DNA of 64,000 bases from Roseateles sp. XES5 (GTDB lineage Bacteria > Pseudomonadota > Alphaproteobacteria > Rhizobiales > Rhizobiaceae), in the NCBI RefSeq assembly GCF_020535545.1, contig NZ_CP084754.1:558001-622000 (forward strand), given 5' to 3'. Under the pieces are notes generated by a model. It saw only the letters and a list, made by a program, of their open reading frames with translations, did not search any database and had not been told where the DNA came from. This document shows, one piece after another, positions 43,754-51,848 of this stretch (the stretch's first letter is position 1; every line of letters begins with the position of its first letter). Made by a program: the position numbers and the translations under genes.

Positions 43754-46195
43754 CTATTCCGCAGCGTCCGGGTAGCCGATGGTCGCCATCGGCCGGAATT
43801 CATGTTTGTCCTTGCCGGAGACGCGCTCCGACCAGGGATCGACCTGGGCAAATTTCTGGGAGAAGACGAAGCGGTCGTAATAGGCCTTGCGCTTGTCCGC
43901 ATCGTCCATGATCTGGCGGCGGATCTCATCGAGGCCGATGCGCTTTGCCCATTTGTAGATGCGCTCGAGATAACGCGCCTGCTCGCGGTACATCTGCGTC
44001 AGCGCCACGATATGCTCCAGCGCCTCGTCCTCGCTCTTCACGAGGCCGAGCACCTCCGTGCCCTTGATGTCGAGACCGGCGGCACCGGCGAAATGGATCT
44101 CGAAGCCGGAGTCCACGCAGATGACGCCGATGTCCTTGCAGGTCGCTTCCGCGCAGTTTCGCGGACAGCCGGAAACGGCCATCTTCAGCTTGGCCGGCGT
44201 CCAGGACCCCCACATGAATTTTTCGATGCGAATGCCGAGCCCGGTGGAATCCTGCGTGCCCATGCGGCACCACTCGCTGCCCACACAGGTCTTCACGGTG
44301 CGCAGGGCCTTGGCATAGGCATGGCCGGAGGGCATGCCGATGTCCTTCCAGACATTCACCAGGTCTTCCTTCTTCACGCCCAGCAGGTCGATGCGCTGGC
44401 CGCCGGTGACCTTGACCGTGGGGATGCGGTACTTGTCCACCGCATCGGCAATGCGGCGCAGCTCGGCGCTGCTGGTCTCGCCGCCCCACATGCGCGGGAT
44501 CACGGAGTAGGTCCCGTCCTTCTGGATATTGGCGTGGGCCCGCTCGTTGATGAAGCGGGACTGATAGTCGTCGGCATAGGCATCCGGCCAGTCGCAGATG
44601 AGGTAGTAATTGAGCGCCGGGCGGCACTTGGCGCAGCCGCAGGAGGTTTTCCATTCCAGTTCCTGCATGACGGCCGGAATGGACTTCAGCCCCTTGGCCT
44701 TGATCAGGCGGCGCACGTCGTCATGGCCGAGGTCGGTACAGCCGCACATCGGCTGAACGGCGGCGGGATTGTAACTGTCGCCGAGTGTCAGCGTCATCAA
44801 CTGTTCGACGAGCCCGGTGCAGGAGCCGCAGGAGGCGGATGCCTTGGTATGGGCCCGCACATCGTCCAGCGAGGTCAGCCCCTTACCGGTGATCGTCGAG
44901 ACGATCTTGCCCTTGCACACGCCGTTGCAGCCGCAGATTTCCGCATCATCCGGCAAGGCTGCAACGGCCGCCATAGGGTCCAGCGGAGCGCCCCCCTGAT
45001 AGGCCTGGCCGAAGATCAACGTCTCGCGCATCTGCGAGATGTCGGTCTGCTTCTTCTTCAGGTCGTTGAACCAGGCGCCGTCGGCGGTTTCGCCATAGAG
45101 CACTGTGCCGACGATCCTGTTGCCCTTCAGCACGAGGCGCTTGTAGACGCCGGCCGATGCGTCGCGCAGCACGATCTCCTCGCGGTCGTCGCCATCGGCG
45201 AAATCGCCAAGCGAAAAGAGTTCGATGCCGGTGACCTTGAGCTTGGTCGGCGTATCCGAATGCACGAAGGCGGCGCCATGCTCGCCCGCAAGGTGCGAAG
45301 CCATGACACGCGCCATCTCGTAGAGCGGAGCGACGAGGCCATAGACCATGCCGCCGACCTCGGCGCATTCGCCAAGCGCCCAGATGCTGCCATCGGAGGT
45401 CTGCATGCCATGATCGACGACGATGCCCCGATTGATCGCAAGCCCCGCCTCCCGCGCAAGTCCAACATTCGGGCGAATGCCGACGGCCATGACGACGAGC
45501 GTTGCCGGAACGATGCGGCCATCCTCCAGTTCGATGCCCTCGACCTTGCCGTTGCCGACGATGGCCTTGGTGTTTGCCTTGCAGATGATCTTGATGCCGC
45601 GCCCCTCCAGCTCTTTCTGCAGGAGGTAGCCGGCGGCCGGGTCGAGCTGGCGATCCATCAGGGTCGGCATAACATGGAGCACGGTGACATCCATGCCGCG
45701 GCCGGCGAGGCCGGCGGCGGCTTCGAGCCCCAGGAGGCCGCCGCCGATGACGACGGCCTTTTCCCGCGACTGGGCCGCCAGCAGCATGGCCTGGGTGTCG
45801 GCGATATCACGGTAGGCAATCACGCCGTCCAGCTCCTTGCCGGGCACCGGCAGGATGAAGGGCTTGGAGCCGGTGGCGATGACCAGCTTGTCATAGCTTT
45901 CCGTGACGCCGTAGTCGGATGTGACGGTCCTGGCATCGCGGTCGATGGCGACGATGCGATGGCCCTTGTAGAGCGTGATGCCATGCTTGATGTACCAGCC
46001 GTCGCCGTGAATGATGATCTCCTCATAATCCTTCTCGCCCGACAGCACCGGCGAAAGCATGATGCGATCGTAATTGACGCGCGGCTCGGCGTTGAAAATG
46101 GTGACCTCGTATTGGCCCGGCGCCTTTTCGAGGAGATGCTCCAGCATGCGCCCCGGCGCCATGCCATTGCCGATGATGACGAGTTTCTCGGTCAT
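43754..46195 (-). CDS. nirB: Nitrite reductase large subunit NirB (NADH, siroheme)
   Basis: An 813-residue flavo-sirohaem enzyme reducing nitrite to ammonium. It begins LVIIGNGMAPGRMLEHLLE (FAD-binding) and has a second dinucleotide site AVVIGGGLLGLEAAAGL. Two BFD-type cysteine clusters follow (CGCNGVCKGKIV with SCGSC, and TSCGCAKCRPALNYY). The siroheme/4Fe-4S half has CVGSEWCRMGTQDSTGLG and SGCPRNCAEATCKDIGVICVD, giving all four cluster cysteines. It needs siroheme, which makes the truncated cysG notable. It starts 15 bp after narK. Confidence 0.96.
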   Translation of the reverse strand: MTEKLVIIGNGMAPGRMLEHLLEKAPGQYEVTIFNAEPRVNYDRIMLSPVLSGEKDYEEIIIHGDGWYIKHGITLYKGHRIVAIDRDARTVTSDYGVTESYDKLVIATGSKPFILPVPGKELDGVIAYRDIADTQAMLLAAQSREKAVVIGGGLLGLEAAAGLAGRGMDVTVLHVMPTLMDRQLDPAAGYLLQKELEGRGIKIICKANTKAIVGNGKVEGIELEDGRIVPATLVVMAVGIRPNVGLAREAGLAINRGIVVDHGMQTSDGSIWALGECAEVGGMVYGLVAPLYEMARVMASHLAGEHGAAFVHSDTPTKLKVTGIELFSLGDFADGDDREEIVLRDASAGVYKRLVLKGNRIVGTVLYGETADGAWFNDLKKKQTDISQMRETLIFGQAYQGGAPLDPMAAVAALPDDAEICGCNGVCKGKIVSTITGKGLTSLDDVRAHTKASASCGSCTGLVEQLMTLTLGDSYNPAAVQPMCGCTDLGHDDVRRLIKAKGLKSIPAVMQELEWKTSCGCAKCRPALNYYLICDWPDAYADDYQSRFINERAHANIQKDGTYSVIPRMWGGETSSAELRRIADAVDKYRIPTVKVTGGQRIDLLGVKKEDLVNVWKDIGMPSGHAYAKALRTVKTCVGSEWCRMGTQDSTGLGIRIEKFMWGSWTPAKLKMAVSGCPRNCAEATCKDIGVICVDSGFEIHFAGAAGLDIKGTEVLGLVKSEDEALEHIVALTQMYREQARYLERIYKWAKRIGLDEIRRQIMDDADKRKAYYDRFVFSQKFAQVDPWSERVSGKDKHEFRPMATIGYPDAAE

Positions 46196-46210
46196 GGTGT
46201 TTCCTTGCAG

Positions 46211-47437
46211 TTACGCAGCGACAGCGGGAACGGAGACGCGCTCCATCTGGCGGATGGACAGATGCATCCAGAAAAGCGAGATGGCGACGACGGCGAAGAG
46301 CAGGATGAAACAGCTCGACCACAGGCCCGTCGCGTCCTTGAGGAGGCCGAAGGCGATGGGCAGGAGGAAGCCGCCAAGCCCGCCGACCATGCCGACAATG
46401 CCGCCGACAGCGCCGATGCTTTCGGGATAATAGGCCGGGATATGCTTGTAGACGGCCGCCTTGCCGAGGCTCATGACGAAGCCGAGGACGAAGACGGCGA
46501 GGATGAAGATGGCCGGCGGCAGGGCGGCCGGTACGGAGAGGACCAGCGTTGCGGCCGCCGAAACCCCGAACACCCAGTACATGACGCTGCGCGCGCCCTT
46601 CCGGTCGGACAGCATGCCGCCGAGCGCCCGGAAAATGCTGCCGGGGACGGAATAGGCCGCCGCGATCATACCGGCCGTGGCGATGTCGAAACCGTAGACG
46701 CCGACGAGATAGCGTGGCAGCCACAGCGACAGGGCCACGAATCCGCCGAAGGCGAAGAAATAGTACAGCGAGAAGCGCCAGACCTGGGCGTTCTTCAGCG
46801 GCGCGAATTCCTGCAGCATCGGGCGGCGCGGCGCCCTGCCTCCCTTACGGCTGCGGAAGGCGGGATCGTCGGAGGTGGTGAACCAGAAAAGCACGGCGGC
46901 CAGGAACAGAGCCGCCGCCCAGTATTCCGCCACCATCTGCCAGCCTGCGGCGACGAGCACGACGGGCGCCAGGAACTTGGTCACCGCCGCGCCGACATTG
47001 CCGGCGCCGAAAATGCCGAGCACCGTCCCCTGCTTTTCGGCCGGAAAGAACGGCGAGACATAAGCGATGCCCACGGCGAAGGAGCCGCCCGCAAGCCCGA
47101 TGCCGAGACCTGCCAGCAGCATTTGCGGATAGGTCGTGGCATGCGACAGCAGGAGCGTGGCGAAGGCTGCCGCCAGCATGGTCAGCGTATAGACCAGGCG
47201 GCCGCCATAGCGCGTCGTCCAGACACCGAGCACGATGCGCACCAGCGATCCGGTGAGAATGGGGGTGCCGACGAGAAGACCGAACGCGGCTTCGCTGAGC
47301 CCCAGCTCTTCCTTGATGCGGATGCCGATGATCGCGAAGATCGTCCAGACGGCGAAACAGATGGTGAAGGCGAAGGTTGACATCCACAGGGCGATTGCCG
47401 GTTCACTGGCGGATAGAGGTTTGCTGGTCGCAGACAT
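46211..47437 (-). CDS. narK: Nitrate/nitrite MFS transporter (NarK/NasA type)
   Basis: A 408-residue major facilitator protein with 12 membrane helices. Nitrate-signature motifs are visible: GLGIGLAGGSFAVGIAYVSPFFPAEKQGTVLGIFGAGNVG (first) and GVMSLGKAAVYK-like region (FVMSLGKAAVYKHIPAYYPESIGAVGGIVGMVGGLGG, second). The ATG at 47437 follows GGAGAA. It is the first gene after the regulated leader and heads narK-nirB-nirD-nasA-cysG, importing nitrate for the pathway. Confidence 0.94.
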   Translation of the reverse strand: MSATSKPLSASEPAIALWMSTFAFTICFAVWTIFAIIGIRIKEELGLSEAAFGLLVGTPILTGSLVRIVLGVWTTRYGGRLVYTLTMLAAAFATLLLSHATTYPQMLLAGLGIGLAGGSFAVGIAYVSPFFPAEKQGTVLGIFGAGNVGAAVTKFLAPVVLVAAGWQMVAEYWAAALFLAAVLFWFTTSDDPAFRSRKGGRAPRRPMLQEFAPLKNAQVWRFSLYYFFAFGGFVALSLWLPRYLVGVYGFDIATAGMIAAAYSVPGSIFRALGGMLSDRKGARSVMYWVFGVSAAATLVLSVPAALPPAIFILAVFVLGFVMSLGKAAVYKHIPAYYPESIGAVGGIVGMVGGLGGFLLPIAFGLLKDATGLWSSCFILLFAVVAISLFWMHLSIRQMERVSVPAVAA

Positions 47438-47483
47438 GGCTTCTCCGTGGCCCGACAAGGTCGTGCCGCTCCATCTTGAGGGG

Positions 47484-47556
47484 TGAAAACAAAAAGCCGC
47501 AGGCCAGGGCATGCGAGACGGATGGTCCGTCGTCACAGATCCTGATCAGCGGCTTT
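47484..47556 (-). terminator. Leader terminator of the nitrate operon (NasT-controlled)
   Basis: Read on the minus strand, AAAGCCGC (47556-47549) pairs with GCGGCTTT (47500-47493). A 4x4 internal loop and a further CAGG/CCTG stem follow, and a small GACGGA/TCCGTC hairpin caps the inside. The 3' arm runs straight into TTGTTTT. This is an intrinsic terminator 47 bases before the narK start. Its 5' arm lies inside hairpin P2, so the two structures exclude each other. Confidence 0.82.
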
Positions 47557-47584
47557 GCTGGTGGGGCGCCCGTCGTTGGACGCC
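47547..47584 (-). promoter_or_regulatory. Tandem hexaloop ANTAR-binding RNA motif (P1 and P2)
   Basis: On the minus-strand RNA, P1 (47584-47565) has a 7-bp stem, GGCGUCC / GGGCGCC with one G-U pair, and hexaloop AACGAC. After a 4-base linker, P2 (47560-47547) has a 4-bp stem, CAGC / GCUG, and hexaloop AAAGCC. Both loops carry A at position 1 and G at position 4, the rule known for ANTAR-protein target RNAs (EutV, NasR, AmiR class). P2 uses the bases of the terminator's 5' arm. NasT bound to P1-P2 would therefore prevent termination. Confidence 0.82.
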
Positions 47585-47616
47585 GATTTCGTGACCCGAA
47601 GGCCCGGGCGATAAAA

Positions 47617-47633
47617 AGCAATCGGCGTGCCAG
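47617..47633 (-). promoter_or_regulatory. Sigma-54 (-24/-12) promoter of the nitrate operon
   Basis: Minus strand CTGGCACG-N4-TTGCT matches the RpoN consensus YTGGCACGrNNNTTGCW at all fixed positions. It predicts a start near 47606, placing P1, P2 and the terminator in a short leader of about 170 bases before narK. Nitrogen-limitation control through NtrC is therefore expected; I could not identify a convincing NtrC site upstream. Confidence 0.8.
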
Positions 47634-47760
47634 TTTCGGCAAGCCATTGATTCACAACGAAAAGGAAACTCTATGAAGCGTCGAGACTTGCCGGGCGGCT
47701 TTCAGCCCGTGCATTGCAAAGTCATTTTTTGTGCAGTGCGCATAAATTAAGCGCCGCGCA

Positions 47761-48975
47761 TCAACCGGCAGATTGCGCGGCGATATAGGCGTCGACGTCG
47801 TCGGGATCGAAGCGGCCGCCATCGAAGAATCCATCCGGTCCCAGCGTCAGCGCGCCGGAAGAGCCGACCGGCGTTGCGACCGTCAGCGCCCCCTCGACCT
47901 TGGCGCTGGCGGAGGGCATGGCGATGCCGAGGTCCTTCAGCGCGGCCCGGTAGATGTCCGGGCGGTAGGTCTCCGCCGCGATGTGCTGGTGCTTCGTCGT
48001 GTGTTCGATCTGCCGCCAGCGAACCATCTGGGTGTAAAACCAGAGCGCATGGCTCTTCCACGGAAAAGTCGCCGCCCTGGCATTCGGTACGAAGAAATCG
48101 TCGATGGACCGCACGACGCCGCCCCCGACCGGCAGCTTGCCGCTGAGCGCCGGCAGAAGCAGCTCCACATCGCGCCCGACATAGGCCGGCTGCGCCAGAA
48201 GCGCGGCAAGCGCCGCACGATTGTCCGGCCGGGCGCACCACAGCGAGGCCTGGTGCAGCGCCACGAGCAGCGCGGCCATCGCCTCTGGATTGGCTTTGCC
48301 CCAACGCGCGTTGACGCCCAGCACCTTTTCCGGGCTCGACTGCCAGATCGCCGCCTTGACGGTCGCAAGATGCCCGCCGCGGCGCAGCACGCCGAACGCG
48401 TTCCAGGGTTCGCCCGCACAATAGCCGTCGATCACATGCTCGGCGAGCGCATCGCCCATATCCGGCGGCGGCAGCACGACGATCTCGATATCGCGATCCG
48501 GATCGATACCGCTCGCCGCCAGCCAGTACCGCAGTTCGTAATTGTGCCCGGAATAGGGATGCACGACGCCGAAGCGCAGCGGTCGCCCGGCCCGCGCCGC
48601 GATCACCGCACGGAGCGCGGCACCATTCGCGCGCGCATCAAGATCATCCGTCGCGCCCTTGTCCGCCATCGCCTGCCAGAGCGCCGGCGAGACGGTGACG
48701 GCGTTGCCGCCAAGACCGAGCGCCATGGGCACGATCATGTCGGGGGCGGGAACATTCAGGCCGAGATTGCCGGCGATCGGCATGGGGCCGAGAATATGCG
48801 CGACGTCGATATGGCGCACCGCCAGCCGGTCCCGGATGCTTGCCCAGGAGCGCTCGCGCAGCAATGTGAGCGCGATCCCCTGCTCCTCGGCAAAGCCCAT
48901 CTCGCGGGCGACGACGAGGAGCGCGCTGTCGAGCAACGGCACGAAGCCGGCGGTGATGGCGTGGCGCGTCGTCAT
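47761..48975 (-). CDS. nasS: Nitrate/nitrite sensor NasS (NrtA-like, cytoplasmic)
   Basis: A 404-residue protein of the NrtA/CmpA binding-protein fold without signal peptide, so cytoplasmic, as expected of NasS. Typical segments are AGFVPLLDSALLVVAREMGFAEEQGI, LAVRHIDVAHILGPMPIA, VHPYSGHNYELRYWL and DGYCAGEPWN. In Azotobacter, Paracoccus and Bradyrhizobium, NasS holds NasT inactive until nitrate or nitrite binds. It overlaps nasT by 4 bases and lies directly upstream of the nitrate leader. Confidence 0.94.
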   Translation of the reverse strand: MTTRHAITAGFVPLLDSALLVVAREMGFAEEQGIALTLLRERSWASIRDRLAVRHIDVAHILGPMPIAGNLGLNVPAPDMIVPMALGLGGNAVTVSPALWQAMADKGATDDLDARANGAALRAVIAARAGRPLRFGVVHPYSGHNYELRYWLAASGIDPDRDIEIVVLPPPDMGDALAEHVIDGYCAGEPWNAFGVLRRGGHLATVKAAIWQSSPEKVLGVNARWGKANPEAMAALLVALHQASLWCARPDNRAALAALLAQPAYVGRDVELLLPALSGKLPVGGGVVRSIDDFFVPNARAATFPWKSHALWFYTQMVRWRQIEHTTKHQHIAAETYRPDIYRAALKDLGIAMPSASAKVEGALTVATPVGSSGALTLGPDGFFDGGRFDPDDVDAYIAAQSAG

Positions 48976-49574
48976 TCCGTTCCTCCGGGATCGAGCAAGC
49001 CGGCGGCCGTGACAAGGCTTTGCGCTATCTCGGCGATCTTGCGGTTCTGGTTCATCGCCGTGCGGCGCAGCAGCGCATAAGCCTCGTCCTCCGAGAGCCC
49101 GCGAGAGCGCATCAGCAGCCCCTTGGCGCGGTCGATGACCTTGCGGCTCTCGAGCTCGCCACGCGTCTCGTCCAGCTCGCGGGTGAGACGGGAAAAGGCG
49201 TTGAACCGGCTGATCGCCATCTTCAGGATCGGCCGCACCCGCTCCTGCTTCAGTCCGTCGACAATATAGGCAGACACGCCCGCCTCGACCGCCGCCTCGA
49301 TGGAGGCCTCGTCGGATTTGTCGACGAACATGGCAATGGGACGCCTGACGGCGCGCGAAAGCTGGAACATGCTTTCCAGCATGTCGCGGTTCGGGTTTTC
49401 GAGATCGATGACGATAATATCGGGATTGAGATCGGCAATGCGGCGCGCCAGACCCTGCATGACGTCGATGACCGTCACCTGGTCATAACCGGCATCCCGC
49501 AGCCCGTCTTCGATGATGGCGGCGCGAATGCGATTCTCGTCGATAACAAGTACGTTCAGTCCATTCGGCTTCAT
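48972..49574 (-). CDS. nasT: Transcription antiterminator NasT (receiver-like and ANTAR domain)
   Basis: A 200-residue protein. The N-terminal receiver-like domain (about residues 5-120) has LNVLVIDENRIRAAII and DIIVIDLENPNRD. A coiled segment leads to the RNA-binding ANTAR domain (about 140-190), KVIDRAKGLLMRSRGLSEDEAYALLRRTAMNQNRKIAEIAQSLV. It binds double-hexaloop leader RNA to stop terminator formation; a matching target exists at 47547-47584. It forms an operon with nasS. Confidence 0.95.
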   Translation of the reverse strand: MKPNGLNVLVIDENRIRAAIIEDGLRDAGYDQVTVIDVMQGLARRIADLNPDIIVIDLENPNRDMLESMFQLSRAVRRPIAMFVDKSDEASIEAAVEAGVSAYIVDGLKQERVRPILKMAISRFNAFSRLTRELDETRGELESRKVIDRAKGLLMRSRGLSEDEAYALLRRTAMNQNRKIAEIAQSLVTAAGLLDPGGTE

Positions 49575-49721
49575 ATGGCGACCGCATCGAAACCGCGCTG
49601 CTGAATTGCCGCGTCGTCATTTTGCAATGCAGCATTCTGCAGGCGATATCAAGCCATGCGGCCCATCGGCGTGGGCGACGCGTGTTCGGCTCTTGCGCGC
49701 GCGCAGACATCGGCGACTGTT

Positions 49722-50603
49722 TCAGGAGAAGGCAAAGTCCTCGTGGAAACCTGCAAGCAGCCATGAAACGAACGTGTCGAGGGAAGGCGATATCTCTGCC
49801 GATGGCGAGCGAATGATGCCGTAGTGCGAGCCGTCCGGCAGGAAGCCCAGGGGTGCGACGAGGCGCCCCCTGCGGATATCGTCGATGGCCATGATCTTCG
49901 GACACATGGCGACACCGAGCCCACTGGCAGCGGCTTCCACCATCAGGAAATGATGATCGAGAAAACGCGTCGACCTTGGCTTCGGTGCCTCCCGGCAGCC
50001 GGCAGACCATTTGCTCCAGGCATTGGGCCGGGTCTTCGCGGCAAGCGCGACATAGGCGCCGGCAGAAAACCTCTCGACCATATCGGGATGCATGACCGGC
50101 CCGACCTCCTCGGCAATCAGCTGTTCGACGTGCCAACGCGGATCGATTGCGAAATCCAGCCGACGGATGGCCAGCGTGATCCGGTCACGCGCAAAGTCGA
50201 AACTGCCGCCGCCGACGGACAGATGAAGGTCTATGTCCGGATGGCGATCCTGAAACTCCGAGAGCCGCGGAATGAGCCAGCGCATGGCGACAGATCGCTC
50301 GCTGGAGACGACAATCGGCGGCGACAGCTCGACTTCACGGATATCCTCCAGCGCGGCCGAAACGAGCGACAGGGCATCCGTTGCCGCTTGCGCCAATCGC
50401 GCGCCCTCCTTCGTCAACCGCAGACCACGGCCGTCGGGCTCCAGCAGAACGACGCCCAGGTGATCGGAAAGCTTCGATACGCGCCGGCTCACAGCACCGT
50501 GGGTGAGATTGAGGTCGGCGGCAGCCGCCCGCACGGATCCAAGCCGCGCCACGACCTCGAATGCACGCAAGTCATCGAGAGAGGAGATTTCCGATCGCTT
50601 CAT
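49722..50603 (-). CDS. LysR-family regulator (GcvA-like)
   Basis: A 293-residue LysR protein. The helix-turn-helix is LDDLRAFEVVARLGSVRAAAADLNLTHGAVSRRVSKL (about residues 9-45). The effector domain has SERSVAMRWLIPRLSEFQDRHPDIDLHL and MVEAAASGLGVAMCPKIM, resembling the GcvA/AmpR group. It is divergent from the DUF1537-pdxA2 unit by 75 bp. A perfect palindrome covers its start codon, consistent with autorepression and control of that unit. Confidence 0.92.
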   Translation of the reverse strand: MKRSEISSLDDLRAFEVVARLGSVRAAAADLNLTHGAVSRRVSKLSDHLGVVLLEPDGRGLRLTKEGARLAQAATDALSLVSAALEDIREVELSPPIVVSSERSVAMRWLIPRLSEFQDRHPDIDLHLSVGGGSFDFARDRITLAIRRLDFAIDPRWHVEQLIAEEVGPVMHPDMVERFSAGAYVALAAKTRPNAWSKWSAGCREAPKPRSTRFLDHHFLMVEAAASGLGVAMCPKIMAIDDIRRGRLVAPLGFLPDGSHYGIIRSPSAEISPSLDTFVSWLLAGFHEDFAFS

Positions 50604-50624
50604 TGGTGATTATTTATCACCAAT
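50602..50624. promoter_or_regulatory. Perfect 9-bp-arm palindrome over the lysR start codon
   Basis: Arms ATTGGTGAT and ATCACCAAT flank a TATTT centre. The left end overlaps the lysR ATG (50603-50601). It is the most symmetrical site in the window and sits between divergent genes, so it is a strong operator candidate for the LysR protein or another dimeric regulator. Confidence 0.65.
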
Positions 50625-50678
50625 AATCGTCAGATCATATCGATTTTTCTCCTCGACGTCCGCTAGTATTCAGGAGTC

Positions 50679-51848
50679 ATGAGAGAGATCATTGACCAAA
50701 TCGAACGGGTCGGCATTGTTGCCGACGACCTGACGAGCGCGGCGGACGGCGCTGGCGCATTTCTGAAATCCGGCTATCAACCCCGGGTCTGCCGGTCGAA
50801 ACAGGAAACCGGCAGCGCGCAGGTGACGGCCATCGACACGGGCAGCCGGCTCATGACCGAAGTGGACGCCGTGCGCGCCACCGCGCAGGCGATCGCTTCG
50901 CTTGCCGGCTGCCGGCACCTCTACAAGACGATCGATTCCACCCTGCGCGGCCATGTTCGCGCGGAGATCGCCGCTGCCTTCAAAGCCAGTGGCCGGGCAC
51001 GTCTCGTTATCGCTCCGGCATTTCCGGCAGCGGGACGCACCACGATCGACGGCGTCCAACGTCTGCATGGCGAACCAGTCGCGCAGACCGCCTATGGTCA
51101 CGACCCCGTTCATCCCGCGCGCACGTCGCGGATTGCAGACCTGATCGCACCCGATCTCGGCCGACCGGCGATGGTTCCCGTCAGCGTGACCGACGACGAT
51201 ATCGGGAAGCACATTGCCGGCGCTTCGGTCATCGTCGTCGACGCATACAGCCAGATTCTGCTGAACCGCCGGATTGCGGAGATTGCGAAACACGGCCCGG
51301 CTCTATGGGTCGGATCTCCGGGCATGGCCGAGGCCCTGGCCGCGGTCGTCGGCCAATCGCCCGATCGCCAGACCTTTACGCCACCAAACGCTCCGCGTCG
51401 CGTTCTCGTCCTCGTCGGCAGCGCAAACCACGTCAGCCACGCCCAATGCGTGGCGCTGGCCGCGGCCGGCGCCTCGGTCGCCGATAGAGCAGAAGGCATC
51501 GCTGCGACGGCGTCCATCGCGTGCCTCCATGCCCCGCGCACCCGCACGGCGGATCCGTCGAAGGTTCTCTCCGCACTGGTGGATGAGGCGGAAGTCGCGC
51601 TCTCGCGGCAATGCTACGACGCCATTATCGCGACAGGCGGCGAGACGATGAGCGCCCTTATGGACCGCCTCTCCATCCACGCCTTCAACTTGACCCATGA
51701 ACTCGAGCCCGGCTTTCCGCTCGGCTGCACACGTCTGGTAAATGGACGAACGATGCTGCTTGCCATGAAGGCAGGCGGTTTCGGCTCGGTCATGACCTTG
51801 TGCAATGCCGCCAATGCCATCCTTCAGATCGGAGGGAAGCCCGCATGA
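50679..51848 (+). CDS. Four-carbon acid sugar kinase family protein (DUF1537)
   Basis: A 389-residue DUF1537 kinase. N-terminal motifs are VGIVADDLTSAADGAGAF (about residues 11-28), KTIDSTLRGHVRAEIAAAF and IAPAFPAAGRTTIDGVQ. The C-terminal nucleotide-binding domain has IIATGGETMSALMDRL and LAMKAGGFGSVMTL. It resembles DtnK/OtnK-type kinases that phosphorylate threonate or erythronate at C4. AGGAG precedes the ATG. It overlaps the pdxA2 start by 4 bases, the arrangement seen in characterised threonate pathways. Confidence 0.9.
   Translation: MREIIDQIERVGIVADDLTSAADGAGAFLKSGYQPRVCRSKQETGSAQVTAIDTGSRLMTEVDAVRATAQAIASLAGCRHLYKTIDSTLRGHVRAEIAAAFKASGRARLVIAPAFPAAGRTTIDGVQRLHGEPVAQTAYGHDPVHPARTSRIADLIAPDLGRPAMVPVSVTDDDIGKHIAGASVIVVDAYSQILLNRRIAEIAKHGPALWVGSPGMAEALAAVVGQSPDRQTFTPPNAPRRVLVLVGSANHVSHAQCVALAAAGASVADRAEGIAATASIACLHAPRTRTADPSKVLSALVDEAEVALSRQCYDAIIATGGETMSALMDRLSIHAFNLTHELEPGFPLGCTRLVNGRTMLLAMKAGGFGSVMTLCNAANAILQIGGKPA

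Noticed and set aside
43448..47380. A 1310-codon open frame on the plus strand across nirD-nirB-narK
   Set aside because: It is antisense to well-defined genes, has no ribosome-binding site, and is very rich in Arg, Asp, His and Gly, as expected of a GC-rich complementary frame.
47581..47627. Perfect 8-bp inverted repeat CGCCGATT/AATCGGCG in the nitrate leader as an RNA hairpin
   Set aside because: One arm lies within the sigma-54 promoter, upstream of the predicted start near 47606, so it would not be transcribed as a stem.
47707..47740. TGCAC...TGCA elements upstream of the nitrate leader as an NtrC site
   Set aside because: The half-sites are about 11 bp apart, not the 7 bp expected for the TGCAC-N7-GTGCA type site, so I do not call it.
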